From: Nemania diffusa
Taxonomy: Eukaryota > Ascomycota > Sordariomycetes > Xylariales > Xylariaceae
NCBI GenBank assembly: GCA_038501195.1
Contig: JBBPUQ010000008.1
Span: 2,056,501 to 2,120,500, forward strand
DNA: 64,000 nt
Direction of reading: 5' to 3'
Both the position numbers and the translations under genes were made by a program. The notes under the pieces are model-generated. The model had not been told where the DNA came from and did not search any database. It saw only the letters and a program-made list of their open reading frames with translations. Positions 13,290 through 25,497 of this stretch are shown piece after piece (position 1 is the first letter of the stretch; each line of letters opens with the position of its first letter).

Positions 13290-14219
13290 TTAAATCCAGT
13301 TAACTCCACCGCTGACGCTGATGTACTGTCCGGTGATCCAACCGCTTAATGGTGACGCGACAAGCACCACGGCGTCCGCGATCTCTTCTATAGTCCCCAT
13401 CCTCCCCTCCAGTCTGGTCATGTTCAACAGCCTCTGTATCTCGGGGTGACCATCAGGAGGCGATATCTCGGTTTTCGTAACGCCAGGGGCGATCGCATTA
13501 ACAGTGATACCGAACTTCCTGCCAAACTACGCGACGCGAAGCATTAGTGTTTAAACATTGGGCAGAAGCTGTCACGGACATGTGGGACATTACCTCCAGA
13601 GCCCAGGTAAAAGTAAGCGAGTCGAGTGCCGCTTTCAATGCGGTGTAGACGGGAGAGTGTAGACCCATCCTGGATAAGCACGTGCTGATGTTGATGATAC
13701 GTCCGCCGCGAGGCATGTACGGAAGAGCAGCTTGGACGAGAAGGAATGGTCCCTGGAAATTGGTATGGAATACCGATGTCATCTCTTCAGGCGTGACCTC
13801 GACTGTCGGAGTCATCGGGGCGATTCCGGCGTTGTTGACTGCAGTGGACTTGTTAATAGGCGAGCCTACGTTGTCGCAATCATCACTCGCGCCCTGCTTT
13901 GTGGGCTGGGAGGAAACATACCGAGAATATCGATCTTGTCGGTGTTAAAGGCAGCTAGAGTCTCTTTGACCAGCTTCTTCGCTTCCTCCGGGTCTCCGAC
14001 ATCCCCACGGACGACGGTGGCCTTCCCGCCTTTGGCCCTGATGCTCTTCGCAAGTTCCGTTGCCCTGGGCGCGGTGGAGTCGGAAACGTAGTTGATGGTC
14101 ACGCAGGCGCCTCGGGCAGCGAGCGCCACGGCTATTGCGGCGCCGATACCATTAGGTCTTCCCGAGCCAGTGATGATGGCAACCTTGCCTTGAAAGGACA
14201 GATCGTTTGTAGCAGACAT
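13290..14219 (-). CDS. Short-chain dehydrogenase/reductase (classical SDR)
   Basis: Three exons on the minus strand join in frame into 259 aa: 14219-13922, 13838-13594, 13526-13290. This is the usual length of a classical SDR. The Rossmann nucleotide-binding motif is at about 17-26 (TGSGRPNGIG, with an insertion relative to the usual TGxxxGIG). NNAG is at 101-104, Ser151 is in the catalytic region, and the active-site pair is Tyr164/Lys168 in YTALK. The late motif VNAIAPG and the C-terminal SGGVNW are also present. It should catalyse NAD(P)H-dependent oxidation or reduction of an alcohol or carbonyl; the substrate cannot be told. Its nearest neighbour is a transcription-factor-like gene on the same strand, and a link between them is only a guess. 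Confidence 0.93.
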
Positions 14220-15126
14220 TTGAAGTTATTCTGAGATATTGGAACGAATAGTTGCTATTGTAAGGCTTACGAGAGATGCAGTGATGATTCAAGTTTGCTG
14301 AGAAACAACGAGCTGTGAGTCTGCATTTCTGTCTTTAAACCTCTTTATATAGTCTTCGGAATCAATATCCCACTGATTTCTAATCAACACCGACGTGACA
14401 AGATTCTTGATATCCATCCCCGTCGTGAGGGGAGTGAAGTTTCACATTTGGATTAAAAACTCACCATGCTGACCATTTAACGCTGCAATAGGCAATTGGT
14501 ATCTTCCAGGCGCATCAACACCTAGTAGGAAAACATGCAAGAAGTTGGAAATAGTTCATCGAAATAGATAGATGACGGAAGTAGGCAGACGATCGAGATA
14601 CATATGGGTCTCGAGGACGAGACTTGGACGAAAAGGGAAATCGGTCACCCCTGTCCTGCATAGTATTGATAGTCATCAGTGTAGCGGATGCTTGAGGCGA
14701 CGAGAAAAACGCGGTGGCAGCATTCATCTTGCATGTTCCAATTGATTCACGGCTTTGTTGAGGTGCTTGACGTTGATTGTGCTGTATAGGCAAAAATAGG
14801 TGGTGTTGCCCTTTCTAATCTGTTAGATGCTAAGAATCAATACGTCAACCTATCACACAACAATCTCTGCACCCTCCGTAAGCTGAAATATAAAACATAC
14901 AATTCGGTCACCAGAGTGTCATAATTACCGAACTCGCGCGTGTCTGATCGTTGGATGTCTAACTGCACTGAGAGTCACTTAACTGACTAATTAGCGGGTT
15001 GAGTGTCTCGCAGTACAGGCGTTATTATGAATCGAAATTAATGCCGTATTTCACTCCGCTCCATGTTCTCGCTTGTTAGCTTAGTCGAGTTGAATATTGT
15101 TTTGGTTATGTTCGACTTGGACTACT
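14220..15126. other. Intergenic
   Basis: Promoter side of the dehydrogenase and downstream side of the transcription-factor-like gene. A 92-residue open frame at 14515-14793 (-) has no recognisable content and I do not call it. Confidence 0.5.
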
Positions 15127-16819
15127 CTACACGGCATGATCATATGATATACCACATGTAGCGGTCTCGGAAAGGTGTAACTTCAACATTACATCCTCTC
15201 CTAACAACATATATTCTTCTTCCCAGAACTTTGCGAACCACGGCATAGGACTTATCCGCTCCGTGACCTCTCTCCAGTTCTGTAACCCCGCAGCCCTCAT
15301 CTCAGCCACGAGTCTCGTCTGTGCACCCTGTCGCTCGTTCCGCTCCGTCGTTAAGATTCCCGCGATGGTCAGCAGCCACAGTCGTAGCGTAAGAAAATCG
15401 GGACCGTCTATCCCGGAGTCCCCTAAAGCGCCTGTTATGGTAATCGCATAAGACGGAAGAGCACCCGGGAAGCTGTTATATTTGTGTCTAAGTGATATGA
15501 TGATCACAAGGGCCGCTAGCATACATGCCTTTGCAAGCGTGGAGGAGGCCATAGACATTATTGGAGCGGAATCAGAAAGTGCGCGGTGGGCTATCGGATC
15601 GAGAAAGAGACTAACGGATAGACTGTCGCTTTCGATACCCGACATTGCTGACTCAGTTTCAAGCCAAGCAGCTAACCTCTTCAGGTCACGATATACATGC
15701 ACGACACTCAACATCTCTGGTGATACACTGAGCATGAGCGTAGTCATATTTTCCATTTGACGTGAGCTTTCTAGCGGTAGTGGTAGCAATGTCGGGAGAA
15801 GGTCACCCGGCAACGCGTAGTAAGGCGGGTGGTTTCGCATCAAGGCTGTGGTGATGTCAATCCTAAGATGATTTGGTGAACTCACCAGGACTCTCATTGG
15901 GAAGCCTGGGGAACTTACCACATGATCATCAGCCTGACTTGAGCCGGCAGACTACTGACACCGTCTCCAAGGTCGATTATCCCTCGCAAGCCTGCGAAAT
16001 GGATTCCTGCTTGACTAAAGTCCCGACACGCGTACTAACAAGCCGGTAAGCATAAATAACGTGTTTCCCTTGGCTATTGCAATCTCATACATTGTAGCAT
16101 ATTAACCCGATAATAGCCTTTATGACGGGCGTCCCTAAGCTAGCCTGTGGTTTCGAGTTGGCAATCGAAGAGTTAATACAGCGCAAGCCTATCGCGTATC
16201 TACGTAGACATATCGACATCCCTTTATCAACATCACGGACGACAGCATCGCGCATGACTGGGCTAATAATAAGATCTCGCACGGACCGGGAGTTGGTAGG
16301 CGCGAATGGGAACAAGAAATACTGCCGCCTATGTGACAGAGCTGCGTAGCTAGAAGATGCTAAAGACCATCAGGGCTGGCTTCGGATTTTGTGTAAGAAC
16401 GTAGGTTTTAGAATGCGAGACTGACTTGTTGTATTACTGTTTAGGACCAAGGCTAAAGTATACAGGGCAAATGGGTCCATTCCCCAGCCGTCGTCGAGGA
16501 GTTGGAGGGGATCTTGACTCCAGAATGGACGAGATAAGCCGGTGGTGATAGAGTGTTCTGAAGTGTGAGACTCGACCACCAGGTCTTCGCCCTGTAAACT
16601 CGGCACTATAGAATTAAAAGAGGTATTGCCGATTCTCGACTGCGCTAGTGGTGGTGGAGGCGAACGAAGCTTTAGTGGAATTCGCACATTCTTCCTTGTC
16701 TTTCGCCGCGCTTTGCCTATATCTTGCATTACATGCGTCCGAACCTCTTTTGCTGTTTTGCGGTCCTTCGACCTCTCGTCCTGCGTGAGGTTGACGAACA
16801 GATACTTTTGCGAATCCAT
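15127..16819 (-). CDS. Fungal-specific transcription-factor-like protein, possibly damaged
   Basis: The first exon (from 16819) encodes a start like that of zinc-cluster-less fungal regulators: FVNLTQDE, a Lys/Arg-rich segment and GWGMDPFALYTLAL. A likely intron (16425-16342) leads to an exon with RQYFLFPFAP and a helical block ending in LICYNV near 16085. The last part contains AGLRGIIDLGDGVSSL (about 15990-15940) and, after an intron with donor GTAAGT at 15920 and acceptor near 15866, a long helical C-terminus ending at 15127. This is the layout of the fungal-specific TF domain family (PF11951-like). I could not join the LICYNV block to the AGLRG block with canonical splice sites in frame, and about 15 expected residues seem absent. 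The gene may be decayed or may use an unusual junction. No Zn2Cys6 motif is present. Confidence 0.6.
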
Positions 16820-17604
16820 CTCCGACCTGTGAGAGATTAGACCAGAGGGGCCAAGTTATAGGGAGGAGATAGACAAGAGCTATTTCTGAGGTCTGTAAGA
16901 GTGAGACGAAGAATAGGAGAAAACAAGCATCGTCTTCATTTGATGCTGACTAATGCAGCTGCGTGGGTAGGTAAACCGTAGCGTAGGGACATACATACGG
17001 ATGATGCGGTCATCTCACACTCCACTTCTCTCAGCAGCTTATCCAGTTTGAATCTGATCCCCAGTTTTGCTTTCTATGTAAAATATCAATTCTCATAATA
17101 ATAGCATAATAAGGATACTAGTATAAGGATCTTATAATCAACTTGGCCCCCTTACCACCAACAGAAAGGCACTTAGTTTATAGGTCGAGGTAAAGCGTTA
17201 CTAGTATCATCAAGCGTAGTTTGGCTTTCGAGGGTGATGTGATGGCTGTTCACGTTCTACGTATTCCGTTCGCCAAACGTAGATACACTGAAATCCGGTT
17301 TATTCTAAAACGGGCACTTTTTTCTTTTACGGTAATTAATGCATGCCTTAAAACTTACCTACATATGCAAGCTTGTCCGTTTTAGCTTGTGCAAAAGCGG
17401 GTCCTTCCGAGGCCCATTCCAGTTTATCGGGTCGCCTGACGCGCCAAGCGAGCCCCACTATTAAAAGTTCAACAACAACAGCGTGACAACCGAACCCTCT
17501 AGAGTGGCACGAGAGTCTAAATTGCTAATTGTCAAACTCTCATCTCGTTTCAGCTAACCTAATAGTCACTGTAGCATTAATCAGTGATTGTATACTATGG
17601 GACA
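16820..17604. other. Intergenic between divergent genes
   Basis: Shared upstream region of the transcription-factor-like gene (-) and the hydrolase-like gene (+). No gene, RNA or repeat seen. Confidence 0.5.
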
Positions 17605-18926
17605 ATGAAATGGCTTCTAAATAGTATCCCAAGGTCTACCGTCCGCCCTTTTCAGTTGAGATTGAGAACGAAGCCCTTGAGCACTCTCTCAGGCCTTCAT
17701 GAGGGAGAGCGAATCAGCGTGCCTGTTGGCTCATCCGGCAGCGTAAAGATAGAGTAAGCAGCCCTTACTCTACTTTGCCTTTTCGTGGTGCGTATCTCTG
17801 ATCCTCAACCAGCCTACATAATCTAGCCAAGGTCTCATCTTCGGAGCCGCTACTGGTATATCTCCCGCCCTTTTCTACTGCAACCCCTACGAGCGATCTA
17901 GGCCAATTGCCAAGATTCGCTCAGACACATGCAACCGCCGTGATTCATTATCGGTGGACGGAACCCTCATCTGAGGATGCGTCCGCAGATGATGAAGCAC
18001 CGGCTGGCGAGGAACTAGCTTTTCGACGCTTCCATCCAGGCTGGCCGGCACCAATCCACGATACTTTGAAGGCTTACTCATGGATTGTTGATAACTTAGC
18101 CCCTTCGACTTACACACGCCGTGACATATATGTTTATGGCTCGTATCTGGGTGCTTCGTTGGCTACCTCGTTGGCTCTAACTGAAGCGCATCCACACGAA
18201 CGCATGGCCGTCCGAGGCTGTGTCGCCTATAATGGTATATACAATTGGACCATGTTCTTACCGGACCACCCTATCAATAAGCTTCCTCAATCTATATCGC
18301 GTAATTTCTTGGAAGACCTTCTCATTCTTCCTGGAGATACCACCTTTCTGGAGATGAAGCAAATGACTAGTGAATATTTCAATAAGCCTGACGACTTGTT
18401 TGATCCTTTTGCTAGCTCATGTCTTCTCTTTCAAACCCCAGGGCTCCTAGTGCCTCCATCGTTCGATGAGTCGGCCATCGGTCCTTCGTCCCCTTTGGCT
18501 GACCTAGCTTGGTTACCCGAAGAGACCTTGGAGAGGGTCGTAGGAGAGGAGCTTGCACCACTCAAGCATCCCCGGAAGAGCCCGCTCGTATTCCCCCCAC
18601 GCAAATCGACGCTTAAGATACCCGAGATGCTACTGCTACATGATACCCCACCACCCCTCCCACCCTCGTTCCTAAGGAGACGCCAAAGGCGGAAGAAGCA
18701 AAGCTTTGGGAACAGCTTCCGGACTCAGGCGGAAGAGCTAGCAGGTCTCATGCGAAGAAGTATTAATAAGGTCGAGCTTAAGGAGCGCATGAAGTGGGAC
18801 GAAGATGTAGAGCAGTGGGATGGCGAGGCCGACAGGCGCATTCAAGTGCACGATGTAGGTTTCAAGGGCGATAATATTACTTCTACATGGTTGAAAGATC
18901 GAATGTTTGGGAGGACGTCCGAATGA
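17605..18926 (+). CDS. Alpha/beta-hydrolase-like protein with a changed nucleophile elbow
   Basis: Two exons (17605-17753, 17813-18926) join in frame into 420 aa, with donor GTAAGC and acceptor CAG. The start ATG at 17605 is the only in-frame Met upstream. It gives an Arg-rich, hydrophobic N-terminus that could be a mitochondrial presequence. The strand after the intron (LLVYLPP) is followed by AVIHYRW and HDTLKAYSWI, the early core of an alpha/beta-hydrolase fold. The nucleophile elbow reads GSYLG (about 159-163). The position normally held by the catalytic Ser in GxSxG is Tyr161, so ordinary serine-hydrolase activity is doubtful. The C-terminal third is charged, with a poly-Pro stretch and a basic RRRQRRKK cluster. 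I cannot assign a substrate. Confidence 0.85.
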
Positions 18927-19632
18927 TCAACTATCGGGACTTTTAACACACCCAACAGCCCAGGAAAAAACCTTGGACATTCAGGACACTAGGTTAATAG
19001 GAAGTACTATAGTTGCCGGCCGGTTCCCTTCATGATAGCACTTCGCAAGAGAAAGCCTTATTAATACAAAACTGCCAAAGATTTGCGTTTGTAGACGCTG
19101 ACTACGTATTGATTAGAGTGCTCTGTATCTAATCTATGATAGGAATGAAGAGGCTGTAGATTAGCCAGTTAGGAGTTATCCCCCTTAACCTGCTTGACAG
19201 TATAATTTCACTTGAGCCGGCCTGAGCTTGGCTTCGGCAGGACCTGCTTTTGCACAAGTTGAAATGAACATATTTCTATAAATTATAATAATACGTATGA
19301 CTATAGATACATTAAAGTATTAACTCGGATCGAGTTACGGCTCCCTGCCCTATAGGGTGGTGACTGGTGTTAGTGTTGCTGGTGCATTGGCTAGTGTTGT
19401 GGCTACCTAGGCTAGGCTAGGCTTGGCTCGCACACAAATAGGAATTCCTACCTGCGTCCTTCCTTTTCCTTTTCCTCCTCACCTAACATGTTTACCCAGA
19501 ATACGCTGTACGCCGCTGCAAATGCACCTGACGTAACACTTATCACAGTAAAATGAAAGCCGAGAAAAAGAGAATAATATACCTTACTTGGCTTGACAAA
19601 ACAGTGACCTTTCGTCTTGAGGTTTATCGTGC
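18927..19632. other. Intergenic between convergent genes
   Basis: 3' flanks of the hydrolase-like gene (+) and the NLR gene (-). No gene or RNA seen. Confidence 0.5.
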
Positions 19633-22600
19633 CTACTGTTCTTCCACTTGCACTGCGGCCTGAGACGCAGTCATTGCTCCATCTCGTATCACCTGCTTGA
19701 TTTCAGTGATCTTCTTGCCTAGCATCTCGTTCTGCAATACCGGGGGTTAGTAATCGCTATCTTGAGCGGCCTCTACGAATGTTTCGAGAGCTAGAACCCT
19801 TCCTAGACATCATTCTGGCCTAAGTCGGGAGCCTTTGTGCTCTTATACCGGCCAGAACGAGAAGTAAATGATGCCCAGAATTACTTACAATAGGATGTTT
19901 TATTCCTAGCCCATGCCCACCCACCTCAGGTAGCGTCTTTTGTAGGTCCATACAGAGCTCCAGCGCCTCGGCTAACTTACCGCGTTGCACTAGGACGCCA
20001 GCCAAAAGCCACGCGTGACCAATACGGTCAAGGTGCTCGCCATCGGCGGACGCCTTGGCGTACTTGGTTTTGTCGCTCGCCTCCCGAAAGTACCCCTCGG
20101 CGGCAGCTAGATCACCGTGTAGCGCAAGAGCAGCGGCGTACCACGCCTTGCCTGCCAGCACTGCCAGGTTGTGACTACCATGATTACGCTCGGCTATCTC
20201 TAGTGTTTCGCTCATCAGTTGAGTGGCTTCGGCTGTGCGCCCGTTGGCTGCCATGGCGCGCCCCAAGGATGCAAGAGTTAGAAGGGAAAGTGGGTGTTCC
20301 TTGCCGGAGAGAACAGAGCGCCTTGCAGCAGTTTGCGTTAGGAGCTGCTCGGCTTCGGCAAAACGTAGACGTCCAGTGGGGGATTTGTCTTTAATAAGCT
20401 CAGTCGCAAACTCAAGCTGTATATACAGAACATCCGACTCGCTAGGCTGGTCGTTCGGGTCTGCAGCATCATTGGTATCGGAGTCTATAGGTGGCGAGGT
20501 AAGCCGTGCTTCAAACCGCGCCGTCATGCCCTTGAGTGCTTGCTCAAAGAGTCTGATCGCCTTAGGCGCATCAAGGAAGTACGCATGGCAGCGGGCCATT
20601 TGCTGCACGCACTTTAGCGACTCGACGTGGTCAGGCCCATAAACCTTTACCATACGGTTGTAGGTGGCCTCGCACAACTCCAGCGAGTGTGTGATACGGC
20701 CTTGTGTCAGTATACTAGCCGCAAGGCGTGAGGCGCACCGTAACGTCTCCGGGTGATCCTTACCAAGGGTTAACTGCTGTGACTCGTAGACCTGGCTAAG
20801 CAACTTGGTGGCATCGTTCCAGAATGTTAGTGCAAACAACGTCTCGGACCGTGCAAGTCTGACCTTGTGCGTTAACGAATGGTGGTCCCCAACTTGCTCG
20901 ACTAAATACGATTCAACCCGCTCTAGGAGAGCGTTCGCTTCCGGAAACGACCCGCACTCGAGGTATACACGGGCGTATCGCGCGTATTCCTGTGCCTGGA
21001 GTGGTCCGAACACCGGCTCCTGGACTTCACTGCGCGAGAGGGATAATAGAAAACCTGGCGCCCGACCTTGACGGTTCTTCTGAAATTGGCGATGAATGCC
21101 CGCATCGCAAGCCCGCACGTGATCGATATGTGGCCGCATCTCGCGGCGCATCTCTATTTCAGCAGGTGTATCGCCGCCTTGGAGCATGATGGCACGCATT
21201 AGAATCGTCTTAGCGTACTGGCACACCAGTGCGTCGTGCGCCGCTGAGTCATTATCCTGCGGCCTCTCCCGAATCCATTTATGAACCACAGGATGCATAT
21301 GAAAGCGTTCTGTCTCGTTGCCAGTGGCGCCTCGATGATTTTCCGGCTTAGAGTCTGTTGCTATGGGAGTCTCGAGCACGAGCGAGCGCGACACGAGCAC
21401 GCCTAGCGCCTCGCGTAATCTGCTCCAGATGTCCTTTTCAAGTTCCTCGGCATCTAGATTGTCTGGATTCTTAAGTGCCTCAGGTAAGACAACGGGTGTC
21501 GCGAAGCGGGCTGCGGCAGAACGAGCCAGATCCTGGAGCCAGGCGCGCCACGACTGTGGCGGTGTGACGATCCCTAGTTTCCGCAAGAGTATAGCCTCTT
21601 GCCGCTGCCTGGCCTCCACGGCGGCGGTTTCGCGTAGCGGCGCGACGGCGGCCTGGACGAGTATATCGAGGCGGATATTTTGGAAATGCATGTACGAAAA
21701 GATGTGTAGTAGTTGCAAGGCGTCCCTAAAGCGCTCTTCTTTTCTCGCTGCGCCGATGAGGGACTGGTGTAGGATCTCGTAACTGCCATAGACGTTCATA
21801 CTTTCTTTGTCTGCACGTACTTGGCGCGAAAACGAGGATGAACTCTGCTGCCGTCGTCGGCGTTGCCGCTCGCGGTAGATGCGATCAGCTTCATCGTCAA
21901 AGTGTGATATGTAGTTTGCCAGCTTGCACACGTTGGTTACAATAGCCTTACCGGCTTGGATGAGCGCCAGAGGTAGAAAATGTAGGTGCCTACAGACCTC
22001 CATGGCGAGCTTGGCTATACTGTCAGTCCACTATAACCGCTGGAGTCAGTAATTACTCTTTTGCGTAGTTCTACAGCTCTCAAAACATGCTCCCGAAACA
22101 TACCCCTGAGACATTTCGGGAGCTCTTAGGTTACTAGAAAGGGAAGAAAATGACTCCAGCGGTAACTCACGGGAGTTGGCTCGTGCGCTGCCCGCAGAAG
22201 TAACAGCTTCGCCTCTTCATCGTCCATGGCCCCAAGCTCAAGTGCCGAGCACCCGCGGATGTTATATGAAATATGGCGCCGGTTGCGCGTTGTCACTATG
22301 ACACGGCCTTGCGAACCTAGGGGGAGCAGCTCCTCGAGCGGCTCGTCATCATCGGCGTTGTCGACAATTAGCAGCCACGGCGATACGCAGTTTGACAGCC
22401 AGTGCTTGGCGGCATTTTCGTTCCGCTCGACGCCGCCCACTTCAGCGATCTTAGCATACGAAAGCATAGTGTTGGCACTGCTACTAGCGTCGACCCAGAA
22501 CACGCCCCAGTATTGTCGCGCATGCTCCTCGGCATATTTAAGCGCCAATTCAGTCTTACCCGTACCCGGCTGACCGTGGATAACAAATCGCTTTTGGATA

Positions 22601-23616
22601 GGTGGTATTGATGCTGAGAAAGCGTCCTCTATAGCCTTCATCTGCGTATGCCGCCCCGTGTAAATGTCTTTGGACCTTCGCGGTATGCGGTAGTGCACAT
22701 TGCTGGATATGGCAGGGAGAGATTGGAGGACGGATTCGGCCTCCTGGACGGCCCGTTGCATGTTCACTATGCCCATGTCATGGCGACTGGCATCGATCCT
22801 ATTAAATCGAAGTTAGACGAGCTGGTGGTCATGGGGAGTTGAAGAGGTCTAAAGCGGAATAAATGCAAGACCGGGCAACAAAAAAAACAACAGGGTATAC
22901 CTCCATACTGGGTCTTGCAGCTTGGGCTTGAGTGATGCTATGCAGGACTGCAACGTCGACGCCATGTCTCGCGTCTGGTTTAGGTGCGGAAGCTCTCCCT
23001 TGTCATTCACGCTGTTCATGAGGTCGACCAGAGCGATGGCCATCTCTAGGACATGTAGCGTGTCGGTCTGGACCTTGAGTGCGCGGAACCTTTGATCATA
23101 CCACATCAAGTCGACAATAGGCAGCTCGAGGCGCGATGTCTCGACATACGGGTGGTCGATCTTGTCAATTCTGATGAGAAGGCTGCGAATAGTGCCCATG
23201 GAGCATTGCTCACCGACGAGGCTTACGCTGTCCCACAGCGGGCCGGGTTGAGACTGGAAAGCGTCGACGGTGGGCAGTTCGATGGACGACATAGACCGAC
23301 CGGCAAACCGGTGCTCGTCAACCAAGCGCTGTAACTCATGACTGACGCGGTCCAGCTCTTGCGCCTGGAAAAAGAGCTTCAGCACTTGTTTCTGTGGAGC
23401 TACGACGTCTTTAAATGGCAACAGCGCCTTGATTAGCTGGTCGGTAGACTGGCACAGAAGTTCGGTGCCAAATTGGGGCAAGGATAGCGACAGGGACAGC
23501 GGCAGGGACAGAGTCGACGCCGGCGACGGCGTCGTAGTTTCAAAGCCCATCCACTCGCCATGGCCACTGCCGGGCTGCTCCGGCGAGTACATGCCCGCCG
23601 GTATCTCATGACTCAT
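19633..23616 (-). CDS. Intact NLR-like NB-ARC/TPR protein with unassigned N-terminal domain
   Basis: Four exons on the minus strand join in frame into 1194 aa: 23616-22901, 22798-22171, 22030-19889, 19731-19633. Residues 1 to about 240 are mostly helical, with a low-complexity SLPLSLSLSLP stretch near the start; I do not recognise this domain. The NB-ARC part has Walker A GQPGTGKTE (about 314-322), Walker B WLLIVDNADD (about 380-389), VIVTTRNR (about 405-411) and a GLPLA-like HFLPLALIQAG just after the second intron. A winged-helix-like region follows, then about 450 residues of TPR-type helices (repeated ALxL and HPxT patterns). The last 32 residues come from a small fourth exon. The fold is that of fungal STAND receptors, which oligomerise on nucleotide exchange and drive immune or incompatibility responses. 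No defect is seen, in contrast to the broken relative at 8.3-11.3 kb. Confidence 0.92.
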
Positions 23617-24825
23617 AATGACCGTTGTTCAGCGGAAATCCCAGGCAAGCGGTCAGGCTCACTCGCAGGGCCCATCCGGCGAGCAGGGTAGCAGTGTGGC
23701 AGTACGAGCGCGGCACAAAACTTTAGGATTATTAGGGATGTATAAAAATACAAACTGGCCGGGTCAGTAGGAACTTGGGGCTGAGATGCAAGCGAAGCAC
23801 GCGTCGCCAAACCTTAGCTTACCAGAACATCAGGCCATACCATCAGCAAAGTCAGGTTCAACTACCGGCATGGACAATAACATAAACGTAAAAAATAGCA
23901 AGAAAGTCGGCAAAGATGGGGGCAACGTAGCCTGGTGGGTGCCTGGCAGATGCACCGAGAGGCGGTTACTATAGTTCGAACTCGAAGTGCGGAACGAGCA
24001 TACCTATGTGTTGGTTGATCTGGCTGAAAGAGCTGAAAGGCCTAGGAAGTAAGATTCTGTACATATAGATGGCGTAAGTAGGCACGGCCCCAAACCCAGG
24101 CCAAAAGCAAAAGGCAAGTCCTCCCAGGAGGCCGCAAGCCTCCTGTCGTTTCGCTACTTCTTCCACTTGATAGCGAGGACCCGGTTCAGGTCAAGGACTG
24201 TTGGTGGGGTTGCATGCTGAGGTACATTAGGTAGACTAGATATGCCTGAGGTATGCTAAACTAGGTAGCCGCTGACAAAAGGACCCCACCTATCTACCCC
24301 TACCTTACATACCTAGGTGGGTAATAAGATAACTTGTAGTTTGGGCTCCTCTCTCTATCCAACACAGTCCCAATCACAAATAAAACACGAATCGAATTGA
24401 AAATCGAGGAAAATGTTAGGAAGAATAAGCGAGTATATCTTTTACAGATTTGTTCTTTGGTTTATATTTGTAAGCTTGCACATAATGTGTCTGTGTTTAT
24501 CTAGCTATCTAGCAGGGGGTGTATAAGTGTGTGGTGTGGCTGCAAGGATTATACTTTTGGCCCCCAAAAATCAATAGAGCCTTCTCTCTCTCTCTCAGTG
24601 TAACGTGGCGGCGCACTATTAGGGAGGGCCATACGCACATTATCTATTTTTCCCCTCTGTTGGCATGTAGTGTGGTTATACCAGTATTGGTATCCGACTG
24701 TTGAACATCCGGTGCGCATTCGGTTTGTTCACACCCTTTTTCCGTTTTTACTTTTTACTTTTCAGTTTGTCAGAGAGATAAGTTAATACTTTTGTAAATA
24801 TTATTTAAAGTAATTATATTTAACT
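23617..24825. other. Upstream region of the NLR gene, intergenic
   Basis: Likely promoter and leader of the NLR gene nearest 23617. It contains a CT microsatellite near 24582-24597 and several short pyrimidine runs. No supported gene. Confidence 0.5.
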
Positions 24826-24896
24826 GGACCTGGTTAACGTGACTAACCTAATCGACCTAACTAGACCTAATTAACCTAGGTAGTTAGCCTGATTGA
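24826..24896. repeat. Degraded GACCTAACT-type satellite fragment
   Basis: About seven degenerate units of the form GACCTAACTA occur here. They resemble the centre of the palindromic element at 11.4-12.8 kb but with more A/T. The fragment ends next to a MITE. Confidence 0.55.
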
Positions 24897-24905
24897 CCGC
24901 CCCGG

Positions 24906-25141
24906 ATTTTGGGAAACGATGTTTTACTCCTCGGAAAGGACACTAAACCTAACATAGCAGTCAGCTAATCAAGCCCTTTAATTCTTACCAAATTTGTGTT
25001 ATTTTTTTAACATGCTAGGGTATGTATAAGGTTTGCTAATAAACTTGGCTGCGATTGGAGGAATGGAAATAACTTGGTATAAGAGGCAACTAAATTAGGC
25101 TTAGTGTCCTCTCCGAGGAGTAAAACATTGTTTCTTAAAAT
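24906..25141. mobile_element. 236-bp MITE-like element with long terminal inverted repeats
   Basis: The first 48 bases and the last 48 bases are inverted copies of each other. The shared core is ATGTTTTACTCCTCGG followed by AGGACACTAA and CCTAA. Nearly all differences between the two arms are transitions (G/A or C/T). There is no coding capacity. I could not find a clear target-site duplication. Confidence 0.8.
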
Positions 25142-25497
25142 GCTAACTTACCTCTTCGATAAACTAAAAACAGAAGGTGGGGAGAAAATCACATTGTCGG
25201 ATAATGTGCGTATAGCCCACCGTCCACTACCGCTTTGGCGGTATTACTACTACTACAAATCCATGGCTCTTCTATAAAAAGAATAATCAGCAGAGACTCA
25301 CTTACTTTACCTTCATATAGCTCTAACAAAAACTGGGTTTCTCGATTTGCTTTTACAACGTCGTGTACAACTCGAAGAGATACTTAAGCTCCACACCGTT
25401 CAATGTTAGCAACCTTCTGCCTTAGGTACCTAAGTGAGCAATGGTAGTGGTTATAGCAGTAGTTCCCCGAATTTAAGATTCAAGCTTTATAGGTTGT

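Noticed and set aside
14515..14793. 92-residue open frame between the dehydrogenase and the TF-like gene
   Set aside because: No recognisable content, no supporting splice sites, and a length expected by chance.
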